A stretch of DNA of 57,607 nucleotides from Pseudomonas faucium. GTDB lineage: Bacteria > Pseudomonadota > Gammaproteobacteria > Pseudomonadales > Pseudomonadaceae. Below the pieces are notes generated by a model. That model had not been told where the DNA came from and did no database searches. It saw nothing but the letters and a program-made list of their open reading frames with translations. The DNA is taken from positions 1 to 57,607 of the forward strand of contig NZ_BQIP01000029.1 of NCBI RefSeq assembly GCF_021602585.1. Reading direction: 5' to 3'. Of this stretch, positions 29,763-41,043 are shown in pieces (within the stretch, counting starts at the first letter, position 1; each line of letters starts with the position of its first letter). Both the position numbers and the translations under genes were made by a program.

Positions 29763-29802
29763 CAAAGCCTGAACATCAGCCAAGGCGGATGTTCAGGCTT
29801 TG
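29763..29802. terminator. Shared hairpin between the PA3009-like gene and sulA
   Basis: CAAAGCCTGAACATC and GATGTTCAGGCTTTG are perfect 15-base arms around a 10-base loop. The sulA stop codon (29776-29778) lies inside, so the last codons of sulA form one arm. T tails are poor on both sides. It most likely ends both convergent transcripts. Confidence 0.65.
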
Positions 29803-30252
29803 TGCATTTCCGGTGCTGGCGGCGCGCACCAGTTGTTGGCGTGCGGTGGCATTGACGCTGCCAAGCCAGCTCACCACGGTGTGGCTGTGGCCCAGGCGCA
29901 AGGCCTCGCAGGCCAGTTGCAGCGCGCTCTGGTTGTCGCTGGGTTGCAGCAGCAAAATGCGCTCGCGGTTCAGGCCGGCGTCACGCAGCCAGGCCTGGGT
30001 CAGGCTGGCAGGGGGCGCGATCAGGGTCAGCCAGCGGGCCTCCTGCTCTTCGCTCAGTTCGCGCAAAACCGGCGCCAGCAGGCTTTGGCAGTGCTCGGGG
30101 GCGCCACGCAAGGACAGTTCGCTGAACAGCTCCGGCTGGCTGCTTTTGCGTGCCTGCTCGGTGGCCTTGAGCCCCGGCAGAACCGGTTGGGCAAGGAAGG
30201 CCTCGAACAGGGGAAGCTGGACCTGCTGTTGTGCTTGGATGAACTGTTGCAT
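29776..30252 (-). CDS. sulA: SOS cell division inhibitor SulA
   Basis: About 158 residues from MQQFIQAQQQ; an upstream ATG in frame would add 12. SulA-fold features are visible in the C-terminal half: WLTLIAPPASLTQAWLRDAG, LLLQPSDNQSALQLACEAL and TVVSWLGSVNATARQQL. It binds FtsZ and blocks division during DNA damage. It lies 13 bases after lexA in the same operon, so the two LexA boxes before lexA control it. This lexA-sulA arrangement is the usual one in Pseudomonas. Confidence 0.9.
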   Translation of the reverse strand: MQQFIQAQQQVQLPLFEAFLAQPVLPGLKATEQARKSSQPELFSELSLRGAPEHCQSLLAPVLRELSEEQEARWLTLIAPPASLTQAWLRDAGLNRERILLLQPSDNQSALQLACEALRLGHSHTVVSWLGSVNATARQQLVRAASTGNAQSLNIRLG

Positions 30253-30265
30253 GACGCCTCCTGGA

Positions 30266-30874
30266 TCAGCGGCGAATAACGCCGACACTCAAGCCCTCGA
30301 TCACCAGTTCCTGTTCTTTCAGGTCGACTTCGATAGGGGCGAACTCGGGATTTTCGGCCATCAGCCAGACCTTGCTGCCTTCACGCTTGAAGCGCTTGAC
30401 GGTCACTTCGTCGCCGATGCGGGCCACGACGATCTGGCCGTTACGGGCCTCGCGGCAGGTGTGCACTGCCAGCAGGTCGCCGTCGAAGATGCCGACGTCC
30501 TTCATGCTCATGCCGTGTACGCGCAGCAGGTAGTCGGCGCGCGGGTGGAAGAAGGCCGGGTTGATGTTGCAGGATTGCTCGATGTGCTGCTCGGCGAGGA
30601 TCGGCGCACCGGCAGCGACCCGGCCGATGATCGGCAGGCCGCTGTCTTCGGCCTTGGTTTCGACGCCAGGAATGCGAATGCCGCGGGAAGCCCCCGGGGT
30701 CATTTCGATCGCGCCCTTGCGAGCCAGGGCCTTGAGGTGTTCTTCAGCGGCGTTGGGAGACTTGAACCCCAGCTCCTGGGCGATTTCCGCGCGGGTTGGC
30801 GGGAAGCCGTTGTCTTCGAGGCAGCGTTTGATGAAAGCCAGGATTTCGGCTTGGCGTGGCGTCAGTTTCAACAT
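30266..30874 (-). CDS. lexA: LexA repressor
   Basis: A 202-residue repressor-protease. The winged helix-turn-helix occupies residues 1-65 ([29 protein letters not shown]). The self-cleavage bond is Ala88-Gly89 in GRVAAGAPI, the nucleophile is Ser123 (HGMSMKD) and the base Lys160 (VTVKRFKRE). It represses the SOS regulon including itself and sulA. Two LexA boxes lie 10-45 bases upstream. P. putida carries two lexA genes; gene context suggests that this is the canonical one, beside psrA. Confidence 0.97.
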   Translation of the reverse strand: MLKLTPRQAEILAFIKRCLEDNGFPPTRAEIAQELGFKSPNAAEEHLKALARKGAIEMTPGASRGIRIPGVETKAEDSGLPIIGRVAAGAPILAEQHIEQSCNINPAFFHPRADYLLRVHGMSMKDVGIFDGDLLAVHTCREARNGQIVVARIGDEVTVKRFKREGSKVWLMAENPEFAPIEVDLKEQELVIEGLSVGVIRR

Positions 30875-30884
30875 GGCGAGCGCT

Positions 30885-30919
30885 CTGTCTTTTTATACAG
30901 TGACTGGGATTATATACAG
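30885..30919 (-). promoter_or_regulatory. Two LexA (SOS) boxes in the lexA-sulA promoter
   Basis: CTGTCTTTTTATACAG (30885-30900) is a perfect CTGT-N8-ACAG site. CTGGGATTATATACAG (30904-30919) differs at one core base. They are three bases apart, so repressors could bind side by side and autoregulate lexA. Confidence 0.92.
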
Positions 30920-30927
30920 TACTGGAT

Positions 30928-31000
30928 GCGCTGCAAGCGCCAAAGCTGCAATAAAGCGGCAAACGGCGCATCTTGTCGCTTGCAGCCTGCAGCTTGGCGC
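30928..31000. repeat. Mosaic palindromic element between lexA and psrA promoters
   Basis: GCTGCAAGCG (30930-30939) pairs perfectly with CGCTTGCAGC (30977-30986), and GCGCCAAAGCTGCA (30937-30950) pairs with TGCAGCTTGGCGC (30988-31000) with one extra A. The two pairings share bases, so alternative folds compete. It resembles the GCTTGCAGC-type intergenic repeats of pseudomonads and is unrelated to the REP units here. Confidence 0.65.
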
Positions 31001-31048
31001 ATTTAAATGGCGACCGGCGGGTCACCTGGCCTTGACAGGGTCAGGCCT

Positions 31049-31075
31049 GAAACGTATGTTTCAAACACCTGTTTG
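31049..31075 (+). promoter_or_regulatory. Two adjoining PsrA operators in the psrA promoter
   Basis: GAAAC-GTAT-GTTTC (31049-31062) and CAAAC-ACCT-GTTTG (31062-31075) are both perfect matches to the PsrA consensus (G/C)AAAC-N2-4-GTTT(G/C), and they share one base. They lie 20 bases before the psrA start, which implies autorepression relieved by long-chain fatty acids. Confidence 0.88.
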
Positions 31076-31094
31076 TCTGCCTGCCGGAGTAGTC

Positions 31095-31802
31095 ATGGCC
31101 CAATCGGAAACCGTTGAACGCATTCTCGATGCTGCCGAGCAATTGTTCGCGGAAAGGGGGTTTGCGGAAACCTCGTTGCGGCTGATTACCAGCAAGGCCG
31201 GGGTCAACCTGGCGGCGGTCAACTACCATTTCGGTTCGAAGAAGGCGCTGATCCAGGCGGTCTTCTCGCGCTTCCTCGGCCCGTTCTGCGCCAGCCTCGA
31301 ACGCGAGCTGGAGCGGCGCCAGGCCAAGCCCGAGCACAAGCCCAGCCTCGAGGAGCTGCTGGAGATGCTGGTCGAGCAGGCCCTGGCGGTGCAGCCGCGC
31401 AGCAACAACGACCTGTCGATCTTCATGCGCCTGCTGGGCCTGGCCTTCAGCCAGAGCCAGGGCCATTTGCGCCGCTACCTCGAAGACATGTACGGCAAGG
31501 TGTTCCGCCGCTACATGCTGCTGGTCAACGAGGCCGCGCCACGCATTCCGCCGCTTGAGCTGTTCTGGCGCGTGCACTTCATGCTCGGCGCGGCGGCGTT
31601 CAGCATGTCTGGTATCAAGGCGCTGCGCGCCATCGCTGAAACCGACTTCGGCATCAATACCTCGATCGAACAGGTCATGCGCCTGATGGTGCCATTCCTG
31701 GCAGCGGGCATGCGCGCCGACAGTGGCGTCACCGACAATGCCATGGCCGCCGCCCAGCTGCGCCCACGCAGCAAGACCGCCAGCGCCACCGCCAAGGCCT
31801 GA
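31095..31802 (+). CDS. psrA: TetR-family regulator PsrA
   Basis: A 235-residue TetR regulator. The helix-turn-helix runs through LRLITSKAGVNLAAVNYHFG (about 26-48); the C-terminal ligand domain follows. Upstream PsrA boxes, position beside lexA and nagZ, and the nearby fadBA all support PsrA. In P. aeruginosa PsrA senses long-chain fatty acids, represses fadBA and itself, and activates rpoS. I chose ATG 31095 after GCCGGAGTAGTC; a very long upstream frame through the lexA promoter is not real. Confidence 0.93.
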   Translation: MAQSETVERILDAAEQLFAERGFAETSLRLITSKAGVNLAAVNYHFGSKKALIQAVFSRFLGPFCASLERELERRQAKPEHKPSLEELLEMLVEQALAVQPRSNNDLSIFMRLLGLAFSQSQGHLRRYLEDMYGKVFRRYMLLVNEAAPRIPPLELFWRVHFMLGAAAFSMSGIKALRAIAETDFGINTSIEQVMRLMVPFLAAGMRADSGVTDNAMAAAQLRPRSKTASATAKA

Positions 31803-31842
31803 AGGCTGGGCGGGGCAGGGCGCTTCGGCTAAGCTAGCGCCC

Positions 31843-32367
31843 ATGCCCGACCTCGATTTCCTGCATATCTCCCTCGCCGACCAGTGCCTCTATGGCTTTG
31901 CCCATGGGCAGCTGCGCGTGCGTTTGCAGGTGTCCACCGCGCGCAATGGTGCCGGCGAACGCAACGGCTCGGGGTGTACCCCGCGCGGGCTGCATCAGGT
32001 GCGGGCGAAGATCGGCGCGGGCCTGCCGCTCAATGCCGTGCTCTGCGGCCGGCGCTGGACCGGTGAGCTGTGGGCGCCGCAGCTTGCGGCGCAATACCCC
32101 GGCCGCGACTGGATCCTCACCCGTATTCTCTGGCTCAGTGGCTGCGAACCCGGCTTCAATCGCCTGGGGCCGGTGGACACGTTCCGCCGCTACATCTACC
32201 TGCACGGCGCGCCCGACACGCAACCCTTGGGCGTACCGCTGTCCCATGGCTGCATACGCCTGCGCAACACCGACCTGCTTGGCCTGTTCGAGCGTGTACC
32301 GGCGCATTGCCCGGTGCGCATCGACGAGGCCGCATGCCCCCAGTGGGCTTCCATTAGTTTGCAATGA
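31843..32367 (+). CDS. L,D-transpeptidase (YkuD domain)
   Basis: A 174-residue catalytic domain with the signature LSHGCIRLRN, nucleophile Cys137, and YIYLHGAPD supplying the conserved His. There is no signal peptide or membrane anchor, unlike the periplasmic Ldt enzymes, so it may be a cytoplasmic L,D-carboxypeptidase-like or leaderless member; this is inference. The start at MPDLDFLHIS gives a compact domain. It lies 10 bases before nagZ, so the two wall-related genes are probably one operon. Confidence 0.87.
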   Translation: MPDLDFLHISLADQCLYGFAHGQLRVRLQVSTARNGAGERNGSGCTPRGLHQVRAKIGAGLPLNAVLCGRRWTGELWAPQLAAQYPGRDWILTRILWLSGCEPGFNRLGPVDTFRRYIYLHGAPDTQPLGVPLSHGCIRLRNTDLLGLFERVPAHCPVRIDEAACPQWASISLQ

Positions 32368-32377
32368 AGGATTGCCT

Positions 32378-33388
32378 ATGACCGCCAGCCTGCAAGGCTC
32401 CCTGATGGTGGATATCGCCGGTAAATGGCTGACCGCCGAGGACCGCCAGCTCCTGCGCCAGCCTGAAGTGGCCGGCCTGATCATCTTTGCCCGCAATATC
32501 GACAGCCCGCGCCAGGTGCGCGAGCTGTGCGCCTCCATTCGCGCCGTGCGCCCCGACCTGATCCTTGCGGTAGACCAGGAGGGCGGCCGGGTACAGCGCC
32601 TGCGCCAGGGCTTCGTGCGCCTGCCGGCGATGCGCGCGATTGCTGACAATGCCAATGCCGAGTACCTGGCCGAGCAATGCGGCTGGCTGATGGCCACCGA
32701 GGTGCTGGCAGTGGGCCTGGACCTGAGCTTCGCCCCGGTGCTGGACCTGGACCACCAGCGCAGCGCGGTAGTCGGCAGCCGTGCCTTCGAAGGCGACCCG
32801 CAGCGTGCCACGCAGCTGGCCGGTGCCTTCATTCGTGGCATGAACGCGGCGGGCATGGCTGCCTGCGGCAAGCATTTCCCGGGGCATGGCTGGGCTGAGG
32901 CGGACTCGCACGTGGCCATTCCCACCGACGAGCGTAGCCTTGAGCAACTGCGCCAGGCCGACCTGGTGCCGTTCAGCCGCCTCAGCGGGCAATTGGCGGC
33001 GGTGATGCCGGCGCATGTCATCTACCCGCAAGTCGACAACCAGCCTGCCGGCTTCTCGCGCCGCTGGCTGCAGGACATCTTGCGCGGCGAGCTGGGCTTT
33101 GACGGGGTGATTTTCAGCGATGACCTGTCGATGGCGGGCGCGCATGTGGTGGGCGATGCGGCCAACCGGATCGAGGCGGCGCTGAGTGCCGGTTGCGACA
33201 TGGGCCTGGTGTGCAACGACCGGGCGGCGGCGGAGCTGGCGTTGACGGCGGCGCAGCGGCTGAAGGTCAAGCCTTCGCCGCGTATTGCACGGATGCGCGG
33301 GCAGGGCTTTGCGCGTACCGACTATCGCCAGCAGCCGCGTTGGCTGGAGGCGCTGGGGGCGTTGAAGGACGCACAGTTGATCGATTGA
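32378..33388 (+). CDS. nagZ: Beta-N-acetylhexosaminidase NagZ
   Basis: A 336-residue GH3 enzyme. Hallmarks are LILAVDQEGGRVQR, the substrate-binding and general-acid motif KHFPGHG (with ADSHVAIP after it) and the catalytic Asp in FSDDLSMAGAH. It is cytoplasmic and removes GlcNAc from anhydro-muropeptides in peptidoglycan recycling, influencing AmpC induction. I chose ATG 32378 because it begins at the conserved N-terminus. It completes a wall-turnover theme with slt and the L,D-transpeptidase. Confidence 0.95.
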   Translation: MTASLQGSLMVDIAGKWLTAEDRQLLRQPEVAGLIIFARNIDSPRQVRELCASIRAVRPDLILAVDQEGGRVQRLRQGFVRLPAMRAIADNANAEYLAEQCGWLMATEVLAVGLDLSFAPVLDLDHQRSAVVGSRAFEGDPQRATQLAGAFIRGMNAAGMAACGKHFPGHGWAEADSHVAIPTDERSLEQLRQADLVPFSRLSGQLAAVMPAHVIYPQVDNQPAGFSRRWLQDILRGELGFDGVIFSDDLSMAGAHVVGDAANRIEAALSAGCDMGLVCNDRAAAELALTAAQRLKVKPSPRIARMRGQGFARTDYRQQPRWLEALGALKDAQLID

Positions 33389-33393
33389 CCGCA

Positions 33394-33487
33394 GGCCCTA
33401 TCGCCGGCAAGCCGGCTCCCACAGGTAACGCGCCGCCCTGAAGGGCAGTGAAAATCCTGTGGGAGCCGGCTTGCCGGCGATAGGGCC
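33394..33487. repeat. Inverted REP pair between convergent nagZ and the SNF2 helicase gene
   Basis: GGCCCTATCGCCGGCAAGCC with CGGCTCCCACAGG, then about 33 bases, then the mirror image ending GATAGGGCC. The flanking CTATC/GATAG variant is shared with the copy at 42570. Confidence 0.9.
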
Positions 33488-33505
33488 ATCTCAGGCTGCA
33501 AAAGG

Positions 33506-36826
<3,321 letters not shown>

Positions 36827-36827
36827 A

Positions 36828-37400
36828 TCACTGCTCCATCATCTCCGGGTCCATCACCGGCATTTTCGGCGTGCCGGGAGGGGTCACCTTCAGCAGCAGG
36901 GCAAGGTGGCCGCCATCCATGAAGGTCAGCTGGCCACCTTTCATGTTGCTGTTGCTCTGCTTGAACTGCTCGCTCTGCAGCACGTTGCCGTTGCCGTCGA
37001 GCTGGTTGACCCAGAAGTTCGCCTCCACTGCGATGAAGCGGCCCTCGGTGAGGCTGAGGTTGCCTTCGATCGGGAAGTGGCCGAACTGCTCTTCACCCGC
37101 GCCCAGGGCGATGCGGCTCGGCGCGCTGCCTACCTGCTGCTGCCAGGCCTTGTGCAGCAGCACGGTGTAGTCGGCCGTGGCTTGCAGGCGGGTGGCCTCG
37201 TCTTGCAGTGCCAATGGCCGCTCGGCGCCCTTGTCCAGGCGCGGGGCGCCGGCGCTCCAGTCTTCCGGGGCGAACGGGCTGGTGAAGGCGGGCACGCTGT
37301 TCTGCCGCACAAGGAGCATTTCCACCTGATACAGGCCTTCGGCGAAGGCGGCCGGCGCGAACAGCGCGAGCAACAAGGTCAGGCAACGGATGGCACGCAT
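36828..37400 (-). CDS. CsiV-family periplasmic protein
   Basis: A 190-residue exported protein with a signal peptide of about 20 residues (MRAIRCLTLLLALFAPAAFA, then EGLYQVEMLLVRQ). The mature domain carries FAPEDWSAGAPRLD and NSNMKGGQLTFMDGGHLALLL. This pattern belongs to the CsiV family, first described in Vibrio cholerae as a peptidoglycan-binding partner for D-amino-acid stress. The assignment comes from motif memory. It lies 9 bases after mfd and 1 base before the SNF2 gene. Confidence 0.75.
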   Translation of the reverse strand: MRAIRCLTLLLALFAPAAFAEGLYQVEMLLVRQNSVPAFTSPFAPEDWSAGAPRLDKGAERPLALQDEATRLQATADYTVLLHKAWQQQVGSAPSRIALGAGEEQFGHFPIEGNLSLTEGRFIAVEANFWVNQLDGNGNVLQSEQFKQSNSNMKGGQLTFMDGGHLALLLKVTPPGTPKMPVMDPEMMEQ

Positions 37401-37409
37401 GGATCTTCC

Positions 37410-40400
37410 TTAGGCAGTCTGTGGGGTCAGGCGCTCGAACAGCGCTTCCAGAGTATTGAATCGTTCGTCGGGGCGTTCCATCGGTACCAGGAAACGGAAC
37501 TGGGTGGCACCTTCGAACTTGTAGCGTTTGGGCTGGCTCTGGATCAGCTTGATCAGGGTCAGCGGGTCGACCGGCGTTTCGGCCTCGAACTCGAGCTTGC
37601 CGCCATTGGGGCCGGCGTCGACTTTCTTGATGCCGAGCTTTTCCGCCTGCAGCTTGAGCTGGGTCAGGCGAATCAGGTTCTTGGTCGGTTCGGGCAACAG
37701 GCCGAAGCGGTCGATCATTTCCACCTGCAGGTCCTTGAGGCCTTCTTCGTCGGCCGCCGAGGCAATGCGCTTGTACAGGATCAGGCGCGCATGCACGTCT
37801 GGCAGGTAGTCCTCGGGGATCAGCGCCGGCAGGCGCAGGTTGATCTCCGGGCCGCCGCCCAGGGGCTGTTCGAGGTTCGGCTGGGTGCCCTTGCGGATGG
37901 CCTTGACCGCACGCTCGAGCATTTCCATGTAGAGGGTGAAGCCCACTGCCTGGATCTGCCCGCTCTGGCCTTCGCCCAGCAGCTCGCCGGCGCCGCGGAT
38001 TTCCAGGTCGTTGGTGGCCAGGACGAAACCGGCCCCCAGGTCCTGGGTGTTGGCGATGGCTTCCAGGCGCTTCTCGGCGTCGCTGCTGACCTTCTGCCGC
38101 GCAGGCGTGAGCAGGTAGGCGTAGGCCTGGTGGTGGCTGCGCCCGACCCGGCCGCGCAGCTGGTGCAGCTGGGCCAGGCCGAACTTGTCGGCGCGCTCGA
38201 TGACGATGGTGTTGGCGCTGGGCACGTCGATGCCGGTCTCGATGATGGTCGAGGCGATCAGCACGTTGAAGCGCTTGTGGTAGAAGTCGCTCATCACCTG
38301 CTCGAGCTCGCGCTCGCGCATCTGCCCGTGGCCGATGCCGATCCGTGCCTCGGGGACCAGCTCGGCGAGGTCGGCGGCGCATTTTTCGATGGTCTTCACG
38401 TCGTTGTGCAGGTAGTACACCTGGCCGCCGCGCAGCAGTTCACGCAGCAGGGCTTCTTTCACCGTGCTGTTGTTCTGCTCCATGACGAAGGTGCGCACCG
38501 ACAGGCGCCGCGCCGGCGGCGTGGCGATGATCGACAGGTCGCGCATGCCGGCCACGGCCATGTTCAGGGTGCGCGGGATTGGCGTGGCGGTAAGGGTGAG
38601 GATGTCGACTTCGCTGCGCAGGGCCTTGAGCTGCTCCTTCTGGCGCACGCCGAAGCGGTGCTCTTCGTCGATCACCACCAGGCCCAGGTCCTTGAAGCGC
38701 ACGTCATCCTGCAGCAGCTTGTGGGTGCCGATGAGGATGTCGATCTTGCCCTCGGCAAGGTCGGCGGCGGCCGCGGCCACTTCCTTGGCCGACTTGAAGC
38801 GGCTCATCACCTCGACCGTCACCGGCCAGTCGGCGAAGCGGTCGCGGAAGCTGTTGTAGTGCTGCTGGGCGAGCAGGGTGGTGGGCACCAGTACTGCCAC
38901 CTGGCGGCCGCTGTGCACGGCAATGAAGGCTGCGCGCATGGCCACTTCGGTCTTGCCGAAGCCGACGTCGCCGCACACCAGGCGGTCCATCGGCTTGGCG
39001 GCGAGCATGTCGGCGCGCACGGCTTCGATGGCGTTCTGCTGGTCCGGGGTTTCCTCGAACGGGAAGCCGGCGCTGAAGGTGGCGTAGTCGGCGGCCGGGT
39101 CGGCGAAGGCATAGCCTTTGCGCGCGGCGCGGCGGGCATAGATGTCGAGCAGCTCGGCGGCCACGTCGCGCACCTGCTCGGCGGCCTTGCGCTTGGCCTT
39201 CTGCCAGGTTTCCGAACCGAGCCGGTGCAGCGGTGCCAGGGCATCGTCGCTGCCGGTGTAGCGGGCGATCAGGTGCAGGTTGGCCACTGGCACGTAGAGC
39301 TTGGCGCCTTCGGCGTATTCCAGGGTCAGGAACTCGGCGGCCTGGCCTTCGATTTCCAGGGTGGCCAGGCCCAGGTAGCGGCCCACACCGTGGTCGATGT
39401 GCACCACCGGGGCGCCTTCACGTAATTCGGTGAGGTTCTTGATGACCGCATCGTTGGCCGCCTCGCCGCGTTTGTCGCGGCGCCGGCGCTGCATCACGCG
39501 CTGGCCGAACAGCGGGCTTTCGGCGACCAGGGCCAGGCCCGGGTCTTCGAGCAGCAGGCCTTCGTCGAGCGGGGCGATGGTGATCGCCAGGCGCTCGCTG
39601 CCGGTGATGAAGTCGGCCCAGCTTTCGACTGTCTGCGGCCTCAGCTTGAGGCGTTCGAGCAGCTCCAGCAGCACCTCGCGGCGGCCCGCCGATTCGGCGG
39701 TGAACAGCACGCGGCCGTCGAACTGGTCGAGAAACGCCGACAGCGCCGCCAGCGGCTGGTTGGCCTTGGCCTCGATGGCCAGGTTGGGCAGAGCGCGGGC
39801 GGGGAAGCGTTCGCGGCCGCCGCCGGCCTCGATGTCGTCGGCGCTGACCACCACCCGTGGCCACTGCTTGAGCTGGGCGAAGCAGTCTTCCACCGGCAGG
39901 AACAGCTCGGCCGGGGGCAGCAGCGGGCGGGTCAGGTCGCCGCGGCGGTCTTCATAGCGCCCGCGCACATCGTTCCAGAAGTGCTCGGCAGCCTGTTCCA
40001 CGCCCGGCAGGGAGAACACCTGGGTGTCGCTGGGCAGGTAGTCGAACAGGGTCGAGGTTTCTTCGAAGAACAGCGGCAGGTAGTACTCGATGCCGGCGGG
40101 GATGATGCCGCTGGCCAGGTCCTGGAAGATCGCGCTGCGGCGAAAGTCGACGTCGAAACGCTCGCGGAAGCGCGCCTTGAAGCGGGTCACTTCCTCCTTC
40201 TGCATGGGGAATTCGCGCGCCGGCAGCAGGCGGATCGAGTCGACCTTGTCGATCGAGCGCTGGGTCTCCGGGTCGAAGGTGCGCAGGGTTTCGATTTCGT
40301 CATCGAACAGGTCGATGCGGTAGGGCAGCTTGCTGCCCATCGGGAACAGGTCGATCAGTGCGCCGCGCACGGCGAACTCGCCGTGCTCGTAGACCGTGTC

Positions 40401-40859
40401 GACGCAGCGGTAGCCGCTGGCCTCCAGGCGCGTGCGCATCTGCTCCACGTCGATGGTCTGGCCCACGTCCAGCACCAGGCTGCTGCCGAGCAGAAAGCGC
40501 GTCGGCGCCAGGCGGTGCAGGGCCGTGGTGATCGGCACGACGAGGATGCCATGGCTCAGCTCCGGTAGCCGGTAGAGGCTGGCGATGCGCTGGGAGATGA
40601 TGTCCTGGTGCGGCGAGAACAGGTCGTAGGGCAGGGTTTCCCAATCAGGGAACGGCAGCACCGGCAGCTCCGGGGCGAAGAAGCGCAGCTCCTGTTCCAG
40701 GCGGTCGGCGGCCTGGCTGTCGGCTGTCAGCAACAGGGTGAAGCGCCCGGCGCTGCTGGCGGCTTCGGCGATGGCCAGGCTGAGGGCGGCCCCGGGCAGG
40801 TTGCCCCAGGTTTGTTTGCCGGCCGTGGCCGACAGTTGCGGTAGGCGCAGAACTGACAC
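37410..40859 (-). CDS. mfd: Transcription-repair coupling factor Mfd
   Basis: A protein of about 1149 residues. The UvrB-like N-terminal domains (ADRLEQELRFFAPELPVLPF) come first, then the RNA polymerase interaction domain (VVHIDHGVGRYLGL) and the RecG-like translocase with GDVGFGKTEVAMRAAF, VIDEEHRFGVRQKEQ and QLHQLRGRVGRS. It removes stalled RNA polymerase and recruits UvrA. I chose the GTG at 40859 (SVLRLPQLSA), which gives the standard length; the longer frame begins with low-quality sequence. It heads the mfd-csiV-SNF2 cluster and is divergent from gap. Confidence 0.96.
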   Translation of the reverse strand: MSVLRLPQLSATAGKQTWGNLPGAALSLAIAEAASSAGRFTLLLTADSQAADRLEQELRFFAPELPVLPFPDWETLPYDLFSPHQDIISQRIASLYRLPELSHGILVVPITTALHRLAPTRFLLGSSLVLDVGQTIDVEQMRTRLEASGYRCVDTVYEHGEFAVRGALIDLFPMGSKLPYRIDLFDDEIETLRTFDPETQRSIDKVDSIRLLPAREFPMQKEEVTRFKARFRERFDVDFRRSAIFQDLASGIIPAGIEYYLPLFFEETSTLFDYLPSDTQVFSLPGVEQAAEHFWNDVRGRYEDRRGDLTRPLLPPAELFLPVEDCFAQLKQWPRVVVSADDIEAGGGRERFPARALPNLAIEAKANQPLAALSAFLDQFDGRVLFTAESAGRREVLLELLERLKLRPQTVESWADFITGSERLAITIAPLDEGLLLEDPGLALVAESPLFGQRVMQRRRRDKRGEAANDAVIKNLTELREGAPVVHIDHGVGRYLGLATLEIEGQAAEFLTLEYAEGAKLYVPVANLHLIARYTGSDDALAPLHRLGSETWQKAKRKAAEQVRDVAAELLDIYARRAARKGYAFADPAADYATFSAGFPFEETPDQQNAIEAVRADMLAAKPMDRLVCGDVGFGKTEVAMRAAFIAVHSGRQVAVLVPTTLLAQQHYNSFRDRFADWPVTVEVMSRFKSAKEVAAAAADLAEGKIDILIGTHKLLQDDVRFKDLGLVVIDEEHRFGVRQKEQLKALRSEVDILTLTATPIPRTLNMAVAGMRDLSIIATPPARRLSVRTFVMEQNNSTVKEALLRELLRGGQVYYLHNDVKTIEKCAADLAELVPEARIGIGHGQMRERELEQVMSDFYHKRFNVLIASTIIETGIDVPSANTIVIERADKFGLAQLHQLRGRVGRSHHQAYAYLLTPARQKVSSDAEKRLEAIANTQDLGAGFVLATNDLEIRGAGELLGEGQSGQIQAVGFTLYMEMLERAVKAIRKGTQPNLEQPLGGGPEINLRLPALIPEDYLPDVHARLILYKRIASAADEEGLKDLQVEMIDRFGLLPEPTKNLIRLTQLKLQAEKLGIKKVDAGPNGGKLEFEAETPVDPLTLIKLIQSQPKRYKFEGATQFRFLVPMERPDERFNTLEALFERLTPQTA

Positions 40860-41043
40860 GGGAGATTGCACTCCAAGCGTTGCGGCAAAGAGGTCGATTG
40901 TACCGGTGCCAGTGCGTGCTGTCAGGCTCGGAAAGGGGCATGGACGCGGGCTGGCGCTGCATCGACAGGCGCTCATTGCCGGTTACGCGTTGGGGCGTCA
41001 TAATGTAGCCCCTTTTTTCTCCCCCTACATGTGGAAGGTTCCC

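Noticed and set aside
30561-31094. Upstream extension of psrA through the lexA promoter
   Set aside because: It would translate across LexA boxes, PsrA boxes and antisense lexA; the TetR domain begins properly at 31095.
31892-32377. N-terminal extension of nagZ
   Set aside because: It overlaps the L,D-transpeptidase in another frame and has arginine/cysteine-rich shadow composition; NagZ is complete from 32378.
40738-41043. N-terminal extension of GAPDH into the mfd start
   Set aside because: It runs antisense to the mfd 5' end; GGAAGG before the GTG at 41044 sets the start.
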